Source: an uncultured Bryobacteraceae bacterium (GTDB taxonomy: Bacteria > Acidobacteriota > Terriglobia > Bryobacterales > Bryobacteraceae). Taken from it: a DNA stretch of 64,000 nt. The stretch spans positions 124,001 through 188,000 of the forward strand of contig CALKXJ010000005.1 of NCBI GenBank assembly GCA_938003835.1. The letters are read 5' to 3'. The notes beneath the pieces were generated by a model. It made no database searches, had not been told where the DNA came from, and was given only the letters and a program-made list of their open reading frames with translations. The position numbers and the translations under genes are program-made. Within the stretch, counting starts at the first letter, position 1. The number at the start of each line of letters is the position of its first letter. Shown here one piece after another: positions 8,546-17,605 of the stretch.

Positions 8546-9673
8546 ATGCGCGTGCTGCTTCGAGGTGGATCCGTCGCCGGGAAGCCCTGCCGGTTTTGCG
8601 GTGAGGCCTCGCCGCCCGTGAGCTCAACGCTGGGCTTCTGCCGCTCCTGTTTGCGCGAGCGGCCCGCTGAGGCCGCTGCCTGCGCCGAGGCTGCCCGCGC
8701 CCGCCTCCGCCGGTCCTTCGATCTTCCGGAGGGCCCGCCCCGCACGGCCGGGGCGCCCACCTGCCCATTGTGCGTTCACGCCTGCCAGATCGGCGAAGGG
8801 CAGCGCGGTTTCTGCGGCCTGCGCACCACAAGAGGTGGCCGCCTGGTACACTTGGCGGGGACGCCGGCGCGGGGCCTGCTCGAGTGGTACCGCGATCCGC
8901 TACCCACCAACTGTGTGGCCGACTGGGTCTGCTCCGGGAGCGCGATGCGCGGCTATCACAACCTCGCCGTCTTCTATGAAAGCTGCACGCTCGACTGCCT
9001 GTTCTGCCAGAACTGGCACTTCCGGCGAACGCCGGCCTCGGCGCCGGGAATGTCGGCGCGCGAGCTCGCCGACGCCGCCAACGAGCGGACCTGGTGCGCC
9101 TGTTTCTTCGGCGGGGATCCGGCTTCGCAGTTGCCTCATGCGCTCGCCGCCGGGCGGCTGCTGGCTGCCCGCGGCGTGAAGGTCTGCTGGGAAACGGCGG
9201 GCACGTCGAACCCGAGGCTGTTGGACCGCGCCGTCGAGCTGGCGCTCGAGAGCGGCGGCTGCATCAAATTTGACTTGAAAGCCTACGACGAGACGCTCCA
9301 CCGCGTTCTAACCGGAGCTTCCAACGCGAGGACGCTCGAGAACATCGCCCGCGCGGCGCGGAGGATCCGCGAGCGGCCGGAGCCGCCGCTGGTGGTGGTG
9401 AGCACGCTGCTCGTGCCCGGTTATGTCGACGCCTCCGAGGTGGAACGCATTGCCCGGTTCGTGGCTGGACTCGACCCGGAGATCCCGTACGCCCTGCTCG
9501 CCTTTGCCCCCTCCTTCGCCATGGCGGATTTGCCGACTACCTCCGCCCGGCACGCGGCGGAAGCCGAGGCCGCCGCACGCCGGGCCGGGCTGCGGCGCGT
9601 GCGAATCGGAAACCGCCATCTGCTCGGGCCGGATTACGCCGCCACGGGCATCAGAAATCGAACAGGTAATTGA
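8546..9673 (+). CDS. Radical SAM protein, PflA-like / AmmeMemoRadiSam-type
   Basis: The 375-residue protein has a small N-terminal Cys cluster (Cys15, Cys18, Cys32, Cys35) and a second set, CPLCVHAC (from Cys73) and FCGLR (Cys90), typical of the AMMECR1/Memo-associated radical SAM family. The CxxxCxxC cluster motif is Cys147, Cys151 and Cys154, followed by QNW. Such proteins bind a 4Fe-4S cluster and cleave SAM, and many resemble pyruvate formate-lyase activases. No AMMECR1 or Memo partner is in the window, so the substrate is unknown. The last 23 bases overlap the convergent DUF5916 gene. Confidence 0.87.
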   Translation: MRVLLRGGSVAGKPCRFCGEASPPVSSTLGFCRSCLRERPAEAAACAEAARARLRRSFDLPEGPPRTAGAPTCPLCVHACQIGEGQRGFCGLRTTRGGRLVHLAGTPARGLLEWYRDPLPTNCVADWVCSGSAMRGYHNLAVFYESCTLDCLFCQNWHFRRTPASAPGMSARELADAANERTWCACFFGGDPASQLPHALAAGRLLAARGVKVCWETAGTSNPRLLDRAVELALESGGCIKFDLKAYDETLHRVLTGASNARTLENIARAARRIRERPEPPLVVVSTLLVPGYVDASEVERIARFVAGLDPEIPYALLAFAPSFAMADLPTTSARHAAEAEAAARRAGLRRVRIGNRHLLGPDYAATGIRNRTGN

Positions 9674-11942
9674 ACTTGAAGTAAACCACGCGGCTGAGCG
9701 TGCGCCGGCGGATCTCGTGCGGGTCCAGGTAGTCCCCGGTCAGGCTCCGCGAGTTGTACACGAAGAAAAAGCCCGTGCTCGAGGTCGAAAGCAGCGCCAG
9801 GCGGATGTTGGCGCCGGCCTGGCGGTCCTGCGAATTGTACTGAATGAGCGACTGCAAGTAGCTCTTCGCCGTCAACGACCAGTTGAAGCGAACCGAGGCC
9901 AGATCGACGTGGAAGTTGCCCTCCGCGAGGTTGATGAAGTTGCGCAGGTAGCCTCCACTCAGCGTGACGTTTTGCCCGTGCCGGTAGCCGCCGTTGACGC
10001 TGATGGTGCGGATGGAGCCGCCATAGAAGCCGCCTGCTGAGAAATTGCCGTCGGCGAACAGCGGGGCCGTGGGATCGGTCATGTAGTTGAGGACCACCTC
10101 GTCGAAGGAGTACCGGCCCGGCGGGATCGAAACATCGCGGTGCACCTGAAACGGCCCGTCCAGCCGCTCGAAGTTGCGGTTCCAGGCGATGCCCAGGCGC
10201 CCGCCGTTCTGCCAGCGGGTGTCGAAGTGGTAGTGGTCGAAGCCGGACTCCAGTTGATTGGTGCCTATCGTGTACCAGCGGTTCACCTGGAAGTGCGGGG
10301 ACCAGTTCCGCAGGTGCTTTCCTTCGGGGTGCGCGGTGTACCGGTAGCCGAAGGCGGGTTTTCGATATCCGATGCGCCGGACGAATCCCACTTCGGGATT
10401 GAAGGCCTCGCCCACCTCCATCCAGCCAAGGTCGATCCGGTGGTGCTCGTTGTCGTACTCGAAGGAGGAGGCATAGGCGTGCTCGCGGCCGGCCAGGCCC
10501 GGCGTGTCGGTCTTGGCCACGTAGTTGAACCAGTTGGCGTAGCGGCCAAGGCCGAAGTTGGCGTCCGCGCCGAAGGTCCGGTTGTAAGGCGCGTGCAGCT
10601 CCGAGCGGCTGGTCGAGGACCGGTTCACGCCGATCAGGCCGATCGAAGAGCGGTTGGCGAGCTCGCGGCTGACGCGAACCACGCTGAAGTTGTTGGCCGG
10701 GGCGACCTCGGGCACCTCCGAAGTCTGCATGTCGAGCAGGCCAAGCTGGTAACGGCCCACCTTACCGCTGAGGCGGAGCCCCGCGTCGATGGGAACCTCC
10801 ACTCCCGAAGGATCGATGCCGATACGGCGCGAAAAGAAGATCTCGACTTCCCGTGGCGTGCCGAACTCGAAAAAGCCCGAATTCTCCAAAAAGAACGGCC
10901 TCTTTTCCGGGAAGAACAGATCGAAACGCGTCAGGTTCACCTGCTCTTCGTCGACCTCGACCTGGGCGAAGTCGGTGTTGACGGTGAAATCGAGCGTCAG
11001 GCTCGAGCTCAGGCCGTACTTGACATCCAGGCCGGCGTTGCGGGCAAACCGCGAGGGCGCGCCGGAGACGTAATCCTGCGTGAGCCCGCCCAGGACGTAG
11101 GGCAGCAGTTTGAGGTTCCGCTGCGGCGCAAGCGTCAAACCTTCCAGCTGGCCGGCCAGCTCCACCTGCGTGAAATAAAAGGCGCGCGAGATGGGAGCCC
11201 AGAACGACTGCTCATTGCGGCGGCGCAGGTTCCGCATGATGTTGAGACCCCAGACGCGCTCCCCGCCGGGGCTGTAGCGGAGCGTTTTGAGCGGAATCAC
11301 CATCTCGCTCTCCCAGCCGCGAGGGGTCACCTGAGCGCGCACCCACCAGACACCGTCCCAGTTGAGGTTGAGCGCGGCCGCTCCGCCGCGCTGCGAGCCC
11401 GAGCCACGACTTCCCTGCCCGCCGGCGCGCGCCGGCATGCCCGCCCCGCCGCGTCCTAATCCCGCTTTCGAGACCTGGGCGTCGTACTCGATGCCCGTGG
11501 GGCTGGTTCCGAACACGAAGGCGTTCTGGTGGTCGTGGAACGTGTCGAGGAGGATCTGGATCGAGTCGGTGTCGGTGAGTACGGCGTCGCGCCGGTTCTG
11601 CGTGACGACGATGTTGGCCGGCTCGGAATCAAAGCAGATGATGCCCACGTAGAGCGTGCGGTCGTCATAGGCGAAGCGGACTTCAGTGCGCTCGGTTGCG
11701 GGCTGCCCTTCGTGAGGTTCCTGCTGGATGAAGTCCGTAGCCGGCTCGATGGCCTCCCAGAGCGGCTCGTCGACCCGCCCGTCGAAAACCGGCGCCTCGC
11801 GGATACGCACGGCGCGGACACGCCGCGTCTCGCCCGCAGGTGCGATCGAGACGGCGGAGCCGGAATCGGATTGCGGGCACGCTGCGGGGAGCACCGCGGC
11901 GAACAGGAGCGGGAATCGAAACCAGCGAAACGGCCACGCCAT
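9651..11942 (-). CDS. DUF5916 outer-membrane protein with N-terminal CBM9-like domain
   Basis: The 763-residue protein has a signal peptide (cleavage around residue 22). A domain at about residues 45-160 has PVFDGRVDEPLWEAI, the usual opening of carbohydrate-binding module 9-like domains. About 500 beta-rich residues follow, ending in YFKFNYLFDF, an aromatic C-terminal strand typical of outer-membrane barrels. The layout fits DUF5916 proteins, often labelled as hydrolases or barrels of unknown role. A Gly/Arg-rich linker lies near residues 165-190. Its function is not known; a role in glycan binding or uptake is a guess. Confidence 0.82.
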   Translation of the reverse strand: MAWPFRWFRFPLLFAAVLPAACPQSDSGSAVSIAPAGETRRVRAVRIREAPVFDGRVDEPLWEAIEPATDFIQQEPHEGQPATERTEVRFAYDDRTLYVGIICFDSEPANIVVTQNRRDAVLTDTDSIQILLDTFHDHQNAFVFGTSPTGIEYDAQVSKAGLGRGGAGMPARAGGQGSRGSGSQRGGAAALNLNWDGVWWVRAQVTPRGWESEMVIPLKTLRYSPGGERVWGLNIMRNLRRRNEQSFWAPISRAFYFTQVELAGQLEGLTLAPQRNLKLLPYVLGGLTQDYVSGAPSRFARNAGLDVKYGLSSSLTLDFTVNTDFAQVEVDEEQVNLTRFDLFFPEKRPFFLENSGFFEFGTPREVEIFFSRRIGIDPSGVEVPIDAGLRLSGKVGRYQLGLLDMQTSEVPEVAPANNFSVVRVSRELANRSSIGLIGVNRSSTSRSELHAPYNRTFGADANFGLGRYANWFNYVAKTDTPGLAGREHAYASSFEYDNEHHRIDLGWMEVGEAFNPEVGFVRRIGYRKPAFGYRYTAHPEGKHLRNWSPHFQVNRWYTIGTNQLESGFDHYHFDTRWQNGGRLGIAWNRNFERLDGPFQVHRDVSIPPGRYSFDEVVLNYMTDPTAPLFADGNFSAGGFYGGSIRTISVNGGYRHGQNVTLSGGYLRNFINLAEGNFHVDLASVRFNWSLTAKSYLQSLIQYNSQDRQAGANIRLALLSTSSTGFFFVYNSRSLTGDYLDPHEIRRRTLSRVVYFKFNYLFDF

Positions 11943-11989
11943 CGAAAACGAGTATCAGAACCCGGTAATCCGAATTATATCCCGGGCCC

Positions 11990-13021
11990 TCAGAATCCCT
12001 CGGGCACCACCCAGAAGCTTTCGCGCCAGTCGGCGCCCGGGGCGATCCACTGAAGTTCGGGATAGCGGCCGGCGTGGTGAAGGTTCAGCCCGTTGGTGAG
12101 GGCGGCCATCGGTTCGATGGCGACAAAGGAGCCCGCAGGCGGCGCATAGACGACCCCCACGCCGTACTTCGGCCCGAACAGCACGGTGACTTTCTCGCGG
12201 GCGCCCTCGAGCGAGAACGCCGCCCGGCCCGCCTCGTCCCGCACAAGGCCGGTGAAGACGTCGTCGAGCGAGTTCTCGCCGAGCACCACCGGATCGGGCA
12301 GGCTCATGGGCTTGCGCTCGCCGGTCGGCACCAGAAGTGGCGAAAGCACCACCTGCTCGCGGGCGCCGATGCGCACCCTCCAGCTCTGGCGCGGCGAGTC
12401 GTGCACCTGGAAGTACGGGTGATAGCCGATCGACACCGGCATCGGCTCGGTCGACCGATTCTCAAGACGCGTGATGACCTCCAGAGCGCCTCCGGAGAGG
12501 ACGTAGGTCATCTCGATGAGGTGGGCGAACGGGAACTGCGCCATCAGGTCCGGGTAACGGGCAAAATCCAGGCGGCTGGTGACCCAGGCGGAGCGTTCAT
12601 CAGCGCCGAGCCCGGCAACCTCCCAGTGCGGCCAGAACAGCAGCAGCCCGTGGATGGGCAGCTTGTTGGCGTCGCGCCGGAGGTTGCCGAGCGAGTCGTT
12701 GAGGAGGTAGCGCTTTTTGTTCGCGTAGAAGGCGTCCTGGTCGAGGCGGTTCGCCCAGGGCGCCATGAACGGGTTGCCCGCCAACCTGGGCCTGGCGCGC
12801 CAGGCGGCCAGCGTCTCCTCCGGCCACCAGAAGACGTTCTTGCCGTTCACCTTCATCTCGTAGGCGTTGTTGCCGAAGGTGACGGCGATGGAGACCTCGA
12901 TGCGGCGGGAGGCGTCGAGGAGCCTGACCACGCGGACGCCGTCCTGGGTCGTAATCAGGGCCGAGAAGTCGGCGGCGCTCGAAAAAGAAGAAATTGTCAT
13001 GGCGAGAATCAGTCGTCGCAA
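11990..13021 (-). CDS. Aldose 1-epimerase (galactose mutarotase-like), probably exported
   Basis: The 343-residue protein has the mutarotase fold motifs: catalytic His in IGYHPYFQ, Arg-rich strands and the likely base Glu in FVAIEPMAA. The enzyme interconverts alpha and beta anomers of aldoses. With the TTG start at 13021 the first 18 residues (MRRLILAMTISSFSSAA) look like a signal peptide; the ATG at 13000 would remove the charged part. The TTG sits just after the sulfatase stop with a weak TAGG site. The context with sulfatase and DUF5916 suggests extracellular or periplasmic glycan processing. Confidence 0.85.
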   Translation of the reverse strand: MRRLILAMTISSFSSAADFSALITTQDGVRVVRLLDASRRIEVSIAVTFGNNAYEMKVNGKNVFWWPEETLAAWRARPRLAGNPFMAPWANRLDQDAFYANKKRYLLNDSLGNLRRDANKLPIHGLLLFWPHWEVAGLGADERSAWVTSRLDFARYPDLMAQFPFAHLIEMTYVLSGGALEVITRLENRSTEPMPVSIGYHPYFQVHDSPRQSWRVRIGAREQVVLSPLLVPTGERKPMSLPDPVVLGENSLDDVFTGLVRDEAGRAAFSLEGAREKVTVLFGPKYGVGVVYAPPAGSFVAIEPMAALTNGLNLHHAGRYPELQWIAPGADWRESFWVVPEGF

Positions 13022-13027
13022 GGAAGC

Positions 13028-14569
13028 CTACTTTTTCTGCTTGTCGGGATCGACCTCCGGCACCCGTAGCTCGCGGCGCAGGCGCGCCAGCTCGGCCTGG
13101 AGCTCCTTCTGGACGCGCTCGTAGCGCGGGTCGTCATAGACGCTGTGCAGCTCGTAGGGATCGAGCTCGAGGTCGAACAGCTCCCACTCGCCGGTTTCGT
13201 AGTAATGAATGAGCTTGTGCGTGCGGGTGGTGACTCCGTAATGCCGGGCCACGCCGTGCACCGCCGGCGGGCCTTCATAGTAGTGGTAATAGAAGCTCCG
13301 GCGCCAGTCGCGGGGCGATTCGCCTTTGAGCAGCGGCACCAGGCTGCGGCCTTGCATGTCGGCGGGAACCGGCACGCCCGCGATCTCGAGGAATGTTTCC
13401 GGCAGGTCCAGGTTGGAAACCAAGTGCGCGTCGCGACTGCCGGGCCGCGTCAGGCCGGGCCAGCGGACGATCAGCGGCGTCTTCAGGGACTCCTGATACA
13501 TCCAGCGCTTGTCGTACCAGCCGTGCTCGCCGAGGTAGAAGCCTTGATCGGAACTGTAGATCACCACCGTGTTTTCGGCCAGGCCCTCTTCGTCGAGAAA
13601 ACGCAGCAGGCGGCCCACGTTGTCATCCACGGAGGCGATGCACCGCAGATAGTCTTTGATGTAGCGCTGGTATTTCCACCGCACCAGCTCGCGGCCGGAG
13701 AGATTGGCACGGAAGAAGGCTTCGTTCTCCGGACCGTAGACGGCGTCCCAGGCGCGCTTCTGTTTCTCGGTCATCCGGGCAAATTCATCCTTGCCGGCAA
13801 AGGCCGAGACCAGCTTCAGGTCGTAGTCATCGATCAGGTGGCGGCCAATTTCCATGCCCTGATTGCGCGCCGGGCTGGCCCGGTGGCTGTAGTCGTCAAA
13901 CAGCGTGGGCGGCTCCCAGATCTGAATCCCGCTGTAGAGGGTGAGCCGCTCGATGGGCGGCATCCAGTTCCGATGCGGCGCCTTGTGCTGGCTCATCACC
14001 AGGAACGGGCGGGTTGGGTCGCGCCGGCGCAGCCAGGCAAGCGTCAGGTCCGTGATGATGTCGGTGGCGTAGCCTTCGTGGCGGCGCTTGCCCCCGGCAA
14101 AGAGCATGTCGGGATTGTAGTAATGGCCCTGGCCGGGGAGGATCTCCCAGGCGTCGAAACCCGTCGGATCGGTCTGGAGATGCCACTTGCCGAAGAGGGC
14201 GGTCTGGTAGCCGGCCTTTTGCAAGAGCTTGGGAAAGGTCTGCTGCGAGCCGTCGAAGGGGATCGCGTTGTTGATCACCCCGTTCAGGTGGCTGTATTTG
14301 CCCGTGAGGATCACGGCGCGGCTGGGAGCGCAGATCGAATTGGTGACTAAGGCATTCTCAAAGAGCATTCCCTCGCGCGCCAGCCGGTCCAGATTGGGCG
14401 TGTGATTGATCTTCGAGCCGTAGGCGCTGATGGCCTGATAGGCGTGGTCGTCGGCAAAGATGAACAGGATGTTGGGCCTGCCCTGCTGTTGCCCGTAGCC
14501 CAAGGCTGCGCACAAGCCCAGCACAAGCGCCCACAGGCACCACCCTGCAGCTCTCGTTGGTGATTGCAT
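13028..14569 (-). CDS. Exported type I sulfatase
   Basis: The 513-residue protein (ATG 14569 chosen because it gives a clean signal peptide ending YGQ and has AAGG upstream; an ATG at 14602 is possible) has Asp40/Asp41 in FIFADDHA. The sulfatase signature is CAPSR at residues 80-84; Cys80 would be converted to formylglycine. KYSHLNG follows, and later [12 protein letters not shown] supplies metal ligands. It would hydrolyse sulfate esters on glycans, resembling N-acetylglucosamine-6-sulfatase or arylsulfatase A types. A maturing enzyme (FGE or anSME) is needed and is not evident here. Confidence 0.88.
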   Translation of the reverse strand: MQSPTRAAGWCLWALVLGLCAALGYGQQQGRPNILFIFADDHAYQAISAYGSKINHTPNLDRLAREGMLFENALVTNSICAPSRAVILTGKYSHLNGVINNAIPFDGSQQTFPKLLQKAGYQTALFGKWHLQTDPTGFDAWEILPGQGHYYNPDMLFAGGKRRHEGYATDIITDLTLAWLRRRDPTRPFLVMSQHKAPHRNWMPPIERLTLYSGIQIWEPPTLFDDYSHRASPARNQGMEIGRHLIDDYDLKLVSAFAGKDEFARMTEKQKRAWDAVYGPENEAFFRANLSGRELVRWKYQRYIKDYLRCIASVDDNVGRLLRFLDEEGLAENTVVIYSSDQGFYLGEHGWYDKRWMYQESLKTPLIVRWPGLTRPGSRDAHLVSNLDLPETFLEIAGVPVPADMQGRSLVPLLKGESPRDWRRSFYYHYYEGPPAVHGVARHYGVTTRTHKLIHYYETGEWELFDLELDPYELHSVYDDPRYERVQKELQAELARLRRELRVPEVDPDKQKK

Positions 14570-14648
14570 AAGCCTGCGCCTTTCTGCGCCACCAGGGCGC
14601 ATCGCCCAGGAAGAGTATCACAGCCTGCCGGGCGTGCGCCCGCTTCGA

Positions 14649-15116
14649 TCAGCGCCCCCTGGCGAGCTGGGCGATGACAGGCTGAACCAGGCGGGCGTAG
14701 TCGGCCCACGCCAACCGGATCAGCTCGCTGTGCGTGCCGGCGTTGAAGGCAATCTCCTCGTCCTGGGTGAGTGTCTCGTCGGCGAAGACCTTCATGCCGT
14801 AGAGATTGCCGAACGGCGGCATGGCCCCCGTCTCGCAACCCGGGAACTTGTCCTTGAACTCGGCTTCGGTCGCCAGGCGCACCGAGGCGGCGCCGGCCAC
14901 CGCCTTGAGTTTCTCCAGATCCAGTTGGTAGGAGGCCGGCAGCACCGCCATGGCGAGCTCGCCGTCGAGCATCACCATCACCGTCTTCGCCAGCTCCTTG
15001 CCGCGGATGTGAGCGCTGGCGGCGATCTCTTGCGCGGTATAGGCCACCGAGTGACTGATCGTGACGTACTTGACCTGATTGTTGTCGAGGAACTCTCGCA
15101 GTTTCTGAACCGCCAT
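14649..15116 (-). CDS. YbaK/EbsC-type aminoacyl-tRNA deacylase
   Basis: The 155-residue protein matches the YbaK/ProX-like editing domain: HSVAYTAQEIA near the N terminus, KTVMV with the conserved Lys, and the GAMPPFG loop. These proteins hydrolyse mischarged aminoacyl-tRNAs such as Ala- or Cys-tRNA(Pro). The ATG at 15116 is preceded by GAGGAGG at 6 bases, whereas the longer frame would start at a TTG inside that spacing. It is a free-standing cytoplasmic protein and the gene is monocistronic. Confidence 0.88.
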   Translation of the reverse strand: MAVQKLREFLDNNQVKYVTISHSVAYTAQEIAASAHIRGKELAKTVMVMLDGELAMAVLPASYQLDLEKLKAVAGAASVRLATEAEFKDKFPGCETGAMPPFGNLYGMKVFADETLTQDEEIAFNAGTHSELIRLAWADYARLVQPVIAQLARGR

Positions 15117-15636
15117 CTTCAACCTCCTCGCCTCCGGAGCGGCTCGCGCAATTCTGCGCCGCCGGTTGCCGGCGCGTTCTGGCCCAATCTTAGCGCCGGC
15201 CGCCCTTCCTGCTCAACCCCGATTGCACTTTTGTGCAAGCGGGTTGGGCGATCCGGCAATCGGGACCAGGCGCCGGACGGGCGCGGCGCGGTGGCCCGGC
15301 AGGGCTCGATCCGCATGGCTTCAACAGGTTACGACGAGGCAGCAGCCCGATGAGAGGATTGGCACGCCGATTGCCCGTAACTCTTACGGATGCCGGTGGC
15401 TGAGGGTCGATCTCGGGGGCGGTCGGGGGAACGGCTCGCCTAGAGCCCGGACACCTCTCCTCGGACTGTCGCCCTGGCCGCCCTCCGAGGGCGACGCTTT
15501 CGGGCGGGTGGACGCGGAGGAGGTCCTCCCGCCCGATAGGATCGCCCCCTCGAAGCCGCTTGCCTCCTGTCCGGCGTTGCTCGGGCGAGATTCCTTGCTC
15601 CCTCGACCCTCTCCGTGAGATCTAAATTCTGTGGGG
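15117..15636. other. Gene-free region with strong hairpins, between ybaK-like and yhhQ-like genes
   Basis: This is the only stretch above 300 bases without a convincing gene. Open frames inside it have no recognisable domain. It holds a long hairpin at 15214-15246, a hairpin CCGTAA-CTC-TTACGG near 15390, an 8-bp stem 15468-15475/15488-15495, and a 9-bp stem 15500-15508/15528-15536. The sequence 15487-15494 can pair either with 15468-15475 or with 15542-15551, so two folds compete. I found no RNase P, SRP, tmRNA or preQ1 riboswitch signature. It may be an unrecognised small RNA or a leader of the downstream transporter; GC-rich DNA also folds by chance. Confidence 0.35.
15214..15246. other. 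Near-perfect hairpin (about 14-bp stem, TTTT loop)
   Basis: CAACCCCGATTGCAC and GTGCAAGCGGGTTG pair almost fully around a TTTT loop. It lies between two divergent genes, so it is not the terminator of either, and no T-run follows on either strand. It could be part of a small RNA or a protein-binding site. Confidence 0.45.
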
Positions 15637-16356
15637 ATGAGTGCGCACCGGTTCCGCTACCTGGACACGCTGATTCACGTATTCGTCGTCGTCCTGATGG
15701 TCTCGAACCTGGTGGGTCCCAAGATCGTGGCCATCGGGCCGTTTCGCATCAGCGGGGCCCAATTGCTGTTCCCCATCACCTACATCTTCGGCGACATCTT
15801 CACGGAGGTCTACGGCTATGCCGCCTCCCGGCGCGCCATCTGGACAGGCTTCTTCGCCTCCGCTCTGCTGTCGGTGATGGGCCTCATCGCGGTGGCGCTG
15901 CCGCCGGCGCCGGACTGGCCGGATCAGGAGGCCTTCGCCACGGTCTTCCATTTCGTGCCGCGCATGGTAATCGCCAGCCTGCTGGCCTACTGGGCAGGCG
16001 AATTCTCCAACGCCTTCGTCATGGCGAAGTTGAAGTTGCTCACCAAGGGCCGCCATCTCTGGGTGCGCACCATCGGCTCGACCGCCGTGGGACAGGCCGT
16101 CGATACCACCGTGGTGATGATCATCGCCTTCGGCGGGAGTCTCAGCGCCGAGCTCATCGCCACGTTGATCATCTCGGGCTATCTGGGCAAGGTGCTCTAC
16201 GAGGCCGCCGCCACGCCCCTCACCTACGCCGTGGTCAACTTCCTCAAGCGGAAGGAGGGTGTGGACGTCTTCGATTACTCGACCGACTTCAACCCCTTCG
16301 CCTTCGGCCGTCCCCACCAGGCGCCCCAGCGGGCCGGCAGCCCGGCGGCCGACTGA
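15637..16356 (+). CDS. YhhQ/VUT-family queuosine precursor transporter
   Basis: The 239-residue membrane protein has about six hydrophobic segments and family motifs: LVGPKIVAIGPF, FPITYIFGDIFTEVYGY, GEFSNAFVMAKLK and the buried charged segment STAVGQAVDTTV. VUT/YhhQ proteins import queuosine precursors (preQ0/preQ1). I chose the ATG at 15637 over a GTG two codons earlier. The Pro/Ala-rich C-terminal tail (after residue 225) is probably cytoplasmic. The 5' region is long and structured, but I do not see a preQ1 aptamer. Confidence 0.88.
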   Translation: MSAHRFRYLDTLIHVFVVVLMVSNLVGPKIVAIGPFRISGAQLLFPITYIFGDIFTEVYGYAASRRAIWTGFFASALLSVMGLIAVALPPAPDWPDQEAFATVFHFVPRMVIASLLAYWAGEFSNAFVMAKLKLLTKGRHLWVRTIGSTAVGQAVDTTVVMIIAFGGSLSAELIATLIISGYLGKVLYEAAATPLTYAVVNFLKRKEGVDVFDYSTDFNPFAFGRPHQAPQRAGSPAAD

Positions 16357-16362
16357 TATACT
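16354..16362 (+). promoter_or_regulatory. Extended -10 promoter for the DUF2203 gene
   Basis: TGA-TATACT provides TGn plus a good -10 hexamer, 50 bases upstream of the DUF2203 start. The TGn bases are the stop codon of the transporter gene. No -35 match is visible at 17 bases. Confidence 0.45.
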
Positions 16363-16411
16363 TGTCAGCAGAGAGCCTCCATCCCGCTAAACGGCATCAG
16401 CACGAGGGGGA

Positions 16412-16852
16412 ATGCCACGCTACTTTACGTTGCGCCAGGCCCAGCAACTGCTTCCAATCGTCGAGGCGGAGTTTCGCCAGGCGCTGCGCGTCAAGCGGGA
16501 ACTCGACGGCGCTGCGCGTGAACTGGCGGGCTACTCCAAGCACCTGTTCCTGGCCGGCGGGGCGGTGGTCGACCAGCGTAAGTTCCTGTCGCTGCGCTCG
16601 CGGCGCGACGCGCTTGCCCGGCGCCTTAAGGAGATGCTCGAAGCCATCCAGGAGCATGGCTGTCAGGTCAAGGATCTCGAGCTGGGCCTCGTGGACTTCC
16701 CGACGCTCTACTGCGGCAAGGAGGTCTGCCTGTGCTGGAGGCTCGGCGAGCCGGAGATCGCCTGGTGGCACGAAACCGACGAGGGCTATCGCGGCCGCAA
16801 GCCGATTGATCAGAACTTTCTGGACAACCACCGCGGGGACGACCTCGCCTGA
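16412..16852 (+). CDS. DUF2203 family protein
   Basis: The 146-residue protein matches DUF2203: opening YFTLRQAQQLLPIV, a charged helical middle, then GCQVKDLELGLVDFP, CLCWRLGEPEI, WWHETDEGYRGRKPI. It is predicted to be cytoplasmic and helical with a C-terminal beta part. No function is established for the family. It is followed tail-to-tail by the amidohydrolase gene, with adjacent stops TGA/TCA. A possible promoter overlaps the end of the upstream transporter gene. Confidence 0.85.
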   Translation: MPRYFTLRQAQQLLPIVEAEFRQALRVKRELDGAARELAGYSKHLFLAGGAVVDQRKFLSLRSRRDALARRLKEMLEAIQEHGCQVKDLELGLVDFPTLYCGKEVCLCWRLGEPEIAWWHETDEGYRGRKPIDQNFLDNHRGDDLA

Positions 16853-17605
16853 TCAGCCCCCGAGCAGAGCAGCGGCGGTGCCCCACAGGATCTCGTGTTT
16901 TACCTCGGGCGCGACTTCGAGAGAGAGGATCTTGCCGAACTCCGTCGCGGCGCTTTCCGGCAGATCCGAACCGATCATCAAACGGCCGGCGGGCACATGG
17001 GCCAGCACCTCCAGGACCTGGTGCGGCATCAGCGTTGACAGTTCCAGGTAGATGTTCGGGCAGACGGAGGCGGCAACGATCGCTTCGGCTGCGTAGATGC
17101 CGCCACCGGAGTGCGCCAGCACGATACGGAGCTCGGGGAAGCGCCGCGCCGGCAGGATGAACAGCGACGGAAGCGCGAAGGGCGCGCCGGCGCCGGTGTG
17201 GCAGATCAGGGTCAGGCCGAACTCGAGCGCGGTTTCAAAGAAGAAGTCGCTGCGCGGCGAGATGGGATTGAGGCCGTGGTACTGCGGCTGGAGCTTCAGG
17301 GCGCGGAAGCCGAAACGCTCCACCGTGCGGCGGACCTCGTCGCGAAACTCTCGCTCAGGGACCTGCCAGGGAGCAACGCACGCCGCCCCTGCCAGCCGGT
17401 CCGGCCAGGCGCGCACCGCCGCGCCGATCTCGTCATGGGCCGCCCGGGGATCGTCCACGACCGGGAACGGGATCGCCAGGGCGCGGTCGATGCCCGCAGC
17501 GTCCATCCAGGCGAGCATCCGGGACGCGGCGAACCTCCGCCCGCTGTGGCGCGCCGTCCCCAGGTGAGTGTGGGCGTCGAAGATGCGAAAACCGTCACGC
17601 ACCAC
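16853..17605 (-). CDS. Amidohydrolase-2-type metal-dependent hydrolase, last gene of the hopanoid operon
   Basis: The 250-residue protein begins FRIFDAHTHLG, the first HxH metal site of the amidohydrolase superfamily. Other metal-site residues are in KLQPQYHG, ICHTGAG, VLAHSGGG and IGSDLPES (terminal Asp). Family members are TIM-barrel hydrolases or decarboxylases. The GTG start at 17605 lies inside the end of hpnD, with AAAGGGGG upstream, so it is co-translated with the hopanoid genes. Its substrate is unknown; a role in hopanoid side-chain chemistry or recycling is only suggested by position. Confidence 0.83.
   Translation of the reverse strand: MVRDGFRIFDAHTHLGTARHSGRRFAASRMLAWMDAAGIDRALAIPFPVVDDPRAAHDEIGAAVRAWPDRLAGAACVAPWQVPEREFRDEVRRTVERFGFRALKLQPQYHGLNPISPRSDFFFETALEFGLTLICHTGAGAPFALPSLFILPARRFPELRIVLAHSGGGIYAAEAIVAASVCPNIYLELSTLMPHQVLEVLAHVPAGRLMIGSDLPESAATEFGKILSLEVAPEVKHEILWGTAAALLGG

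Noticed and set aside
15166-15618. 150-residue open frame in the gene-free region
   Set aside because: Composition is Pro/Arg/Ala rich, there is no ribosome-binding site or domain, and it overlaps the hairpins.
15340-15636. preQ1 riboswitch, RNase P, SRP or tmRNA
   Set aside because: None of the conserved core motifs of these RNAs could be found; only unassigned hairpins remain.
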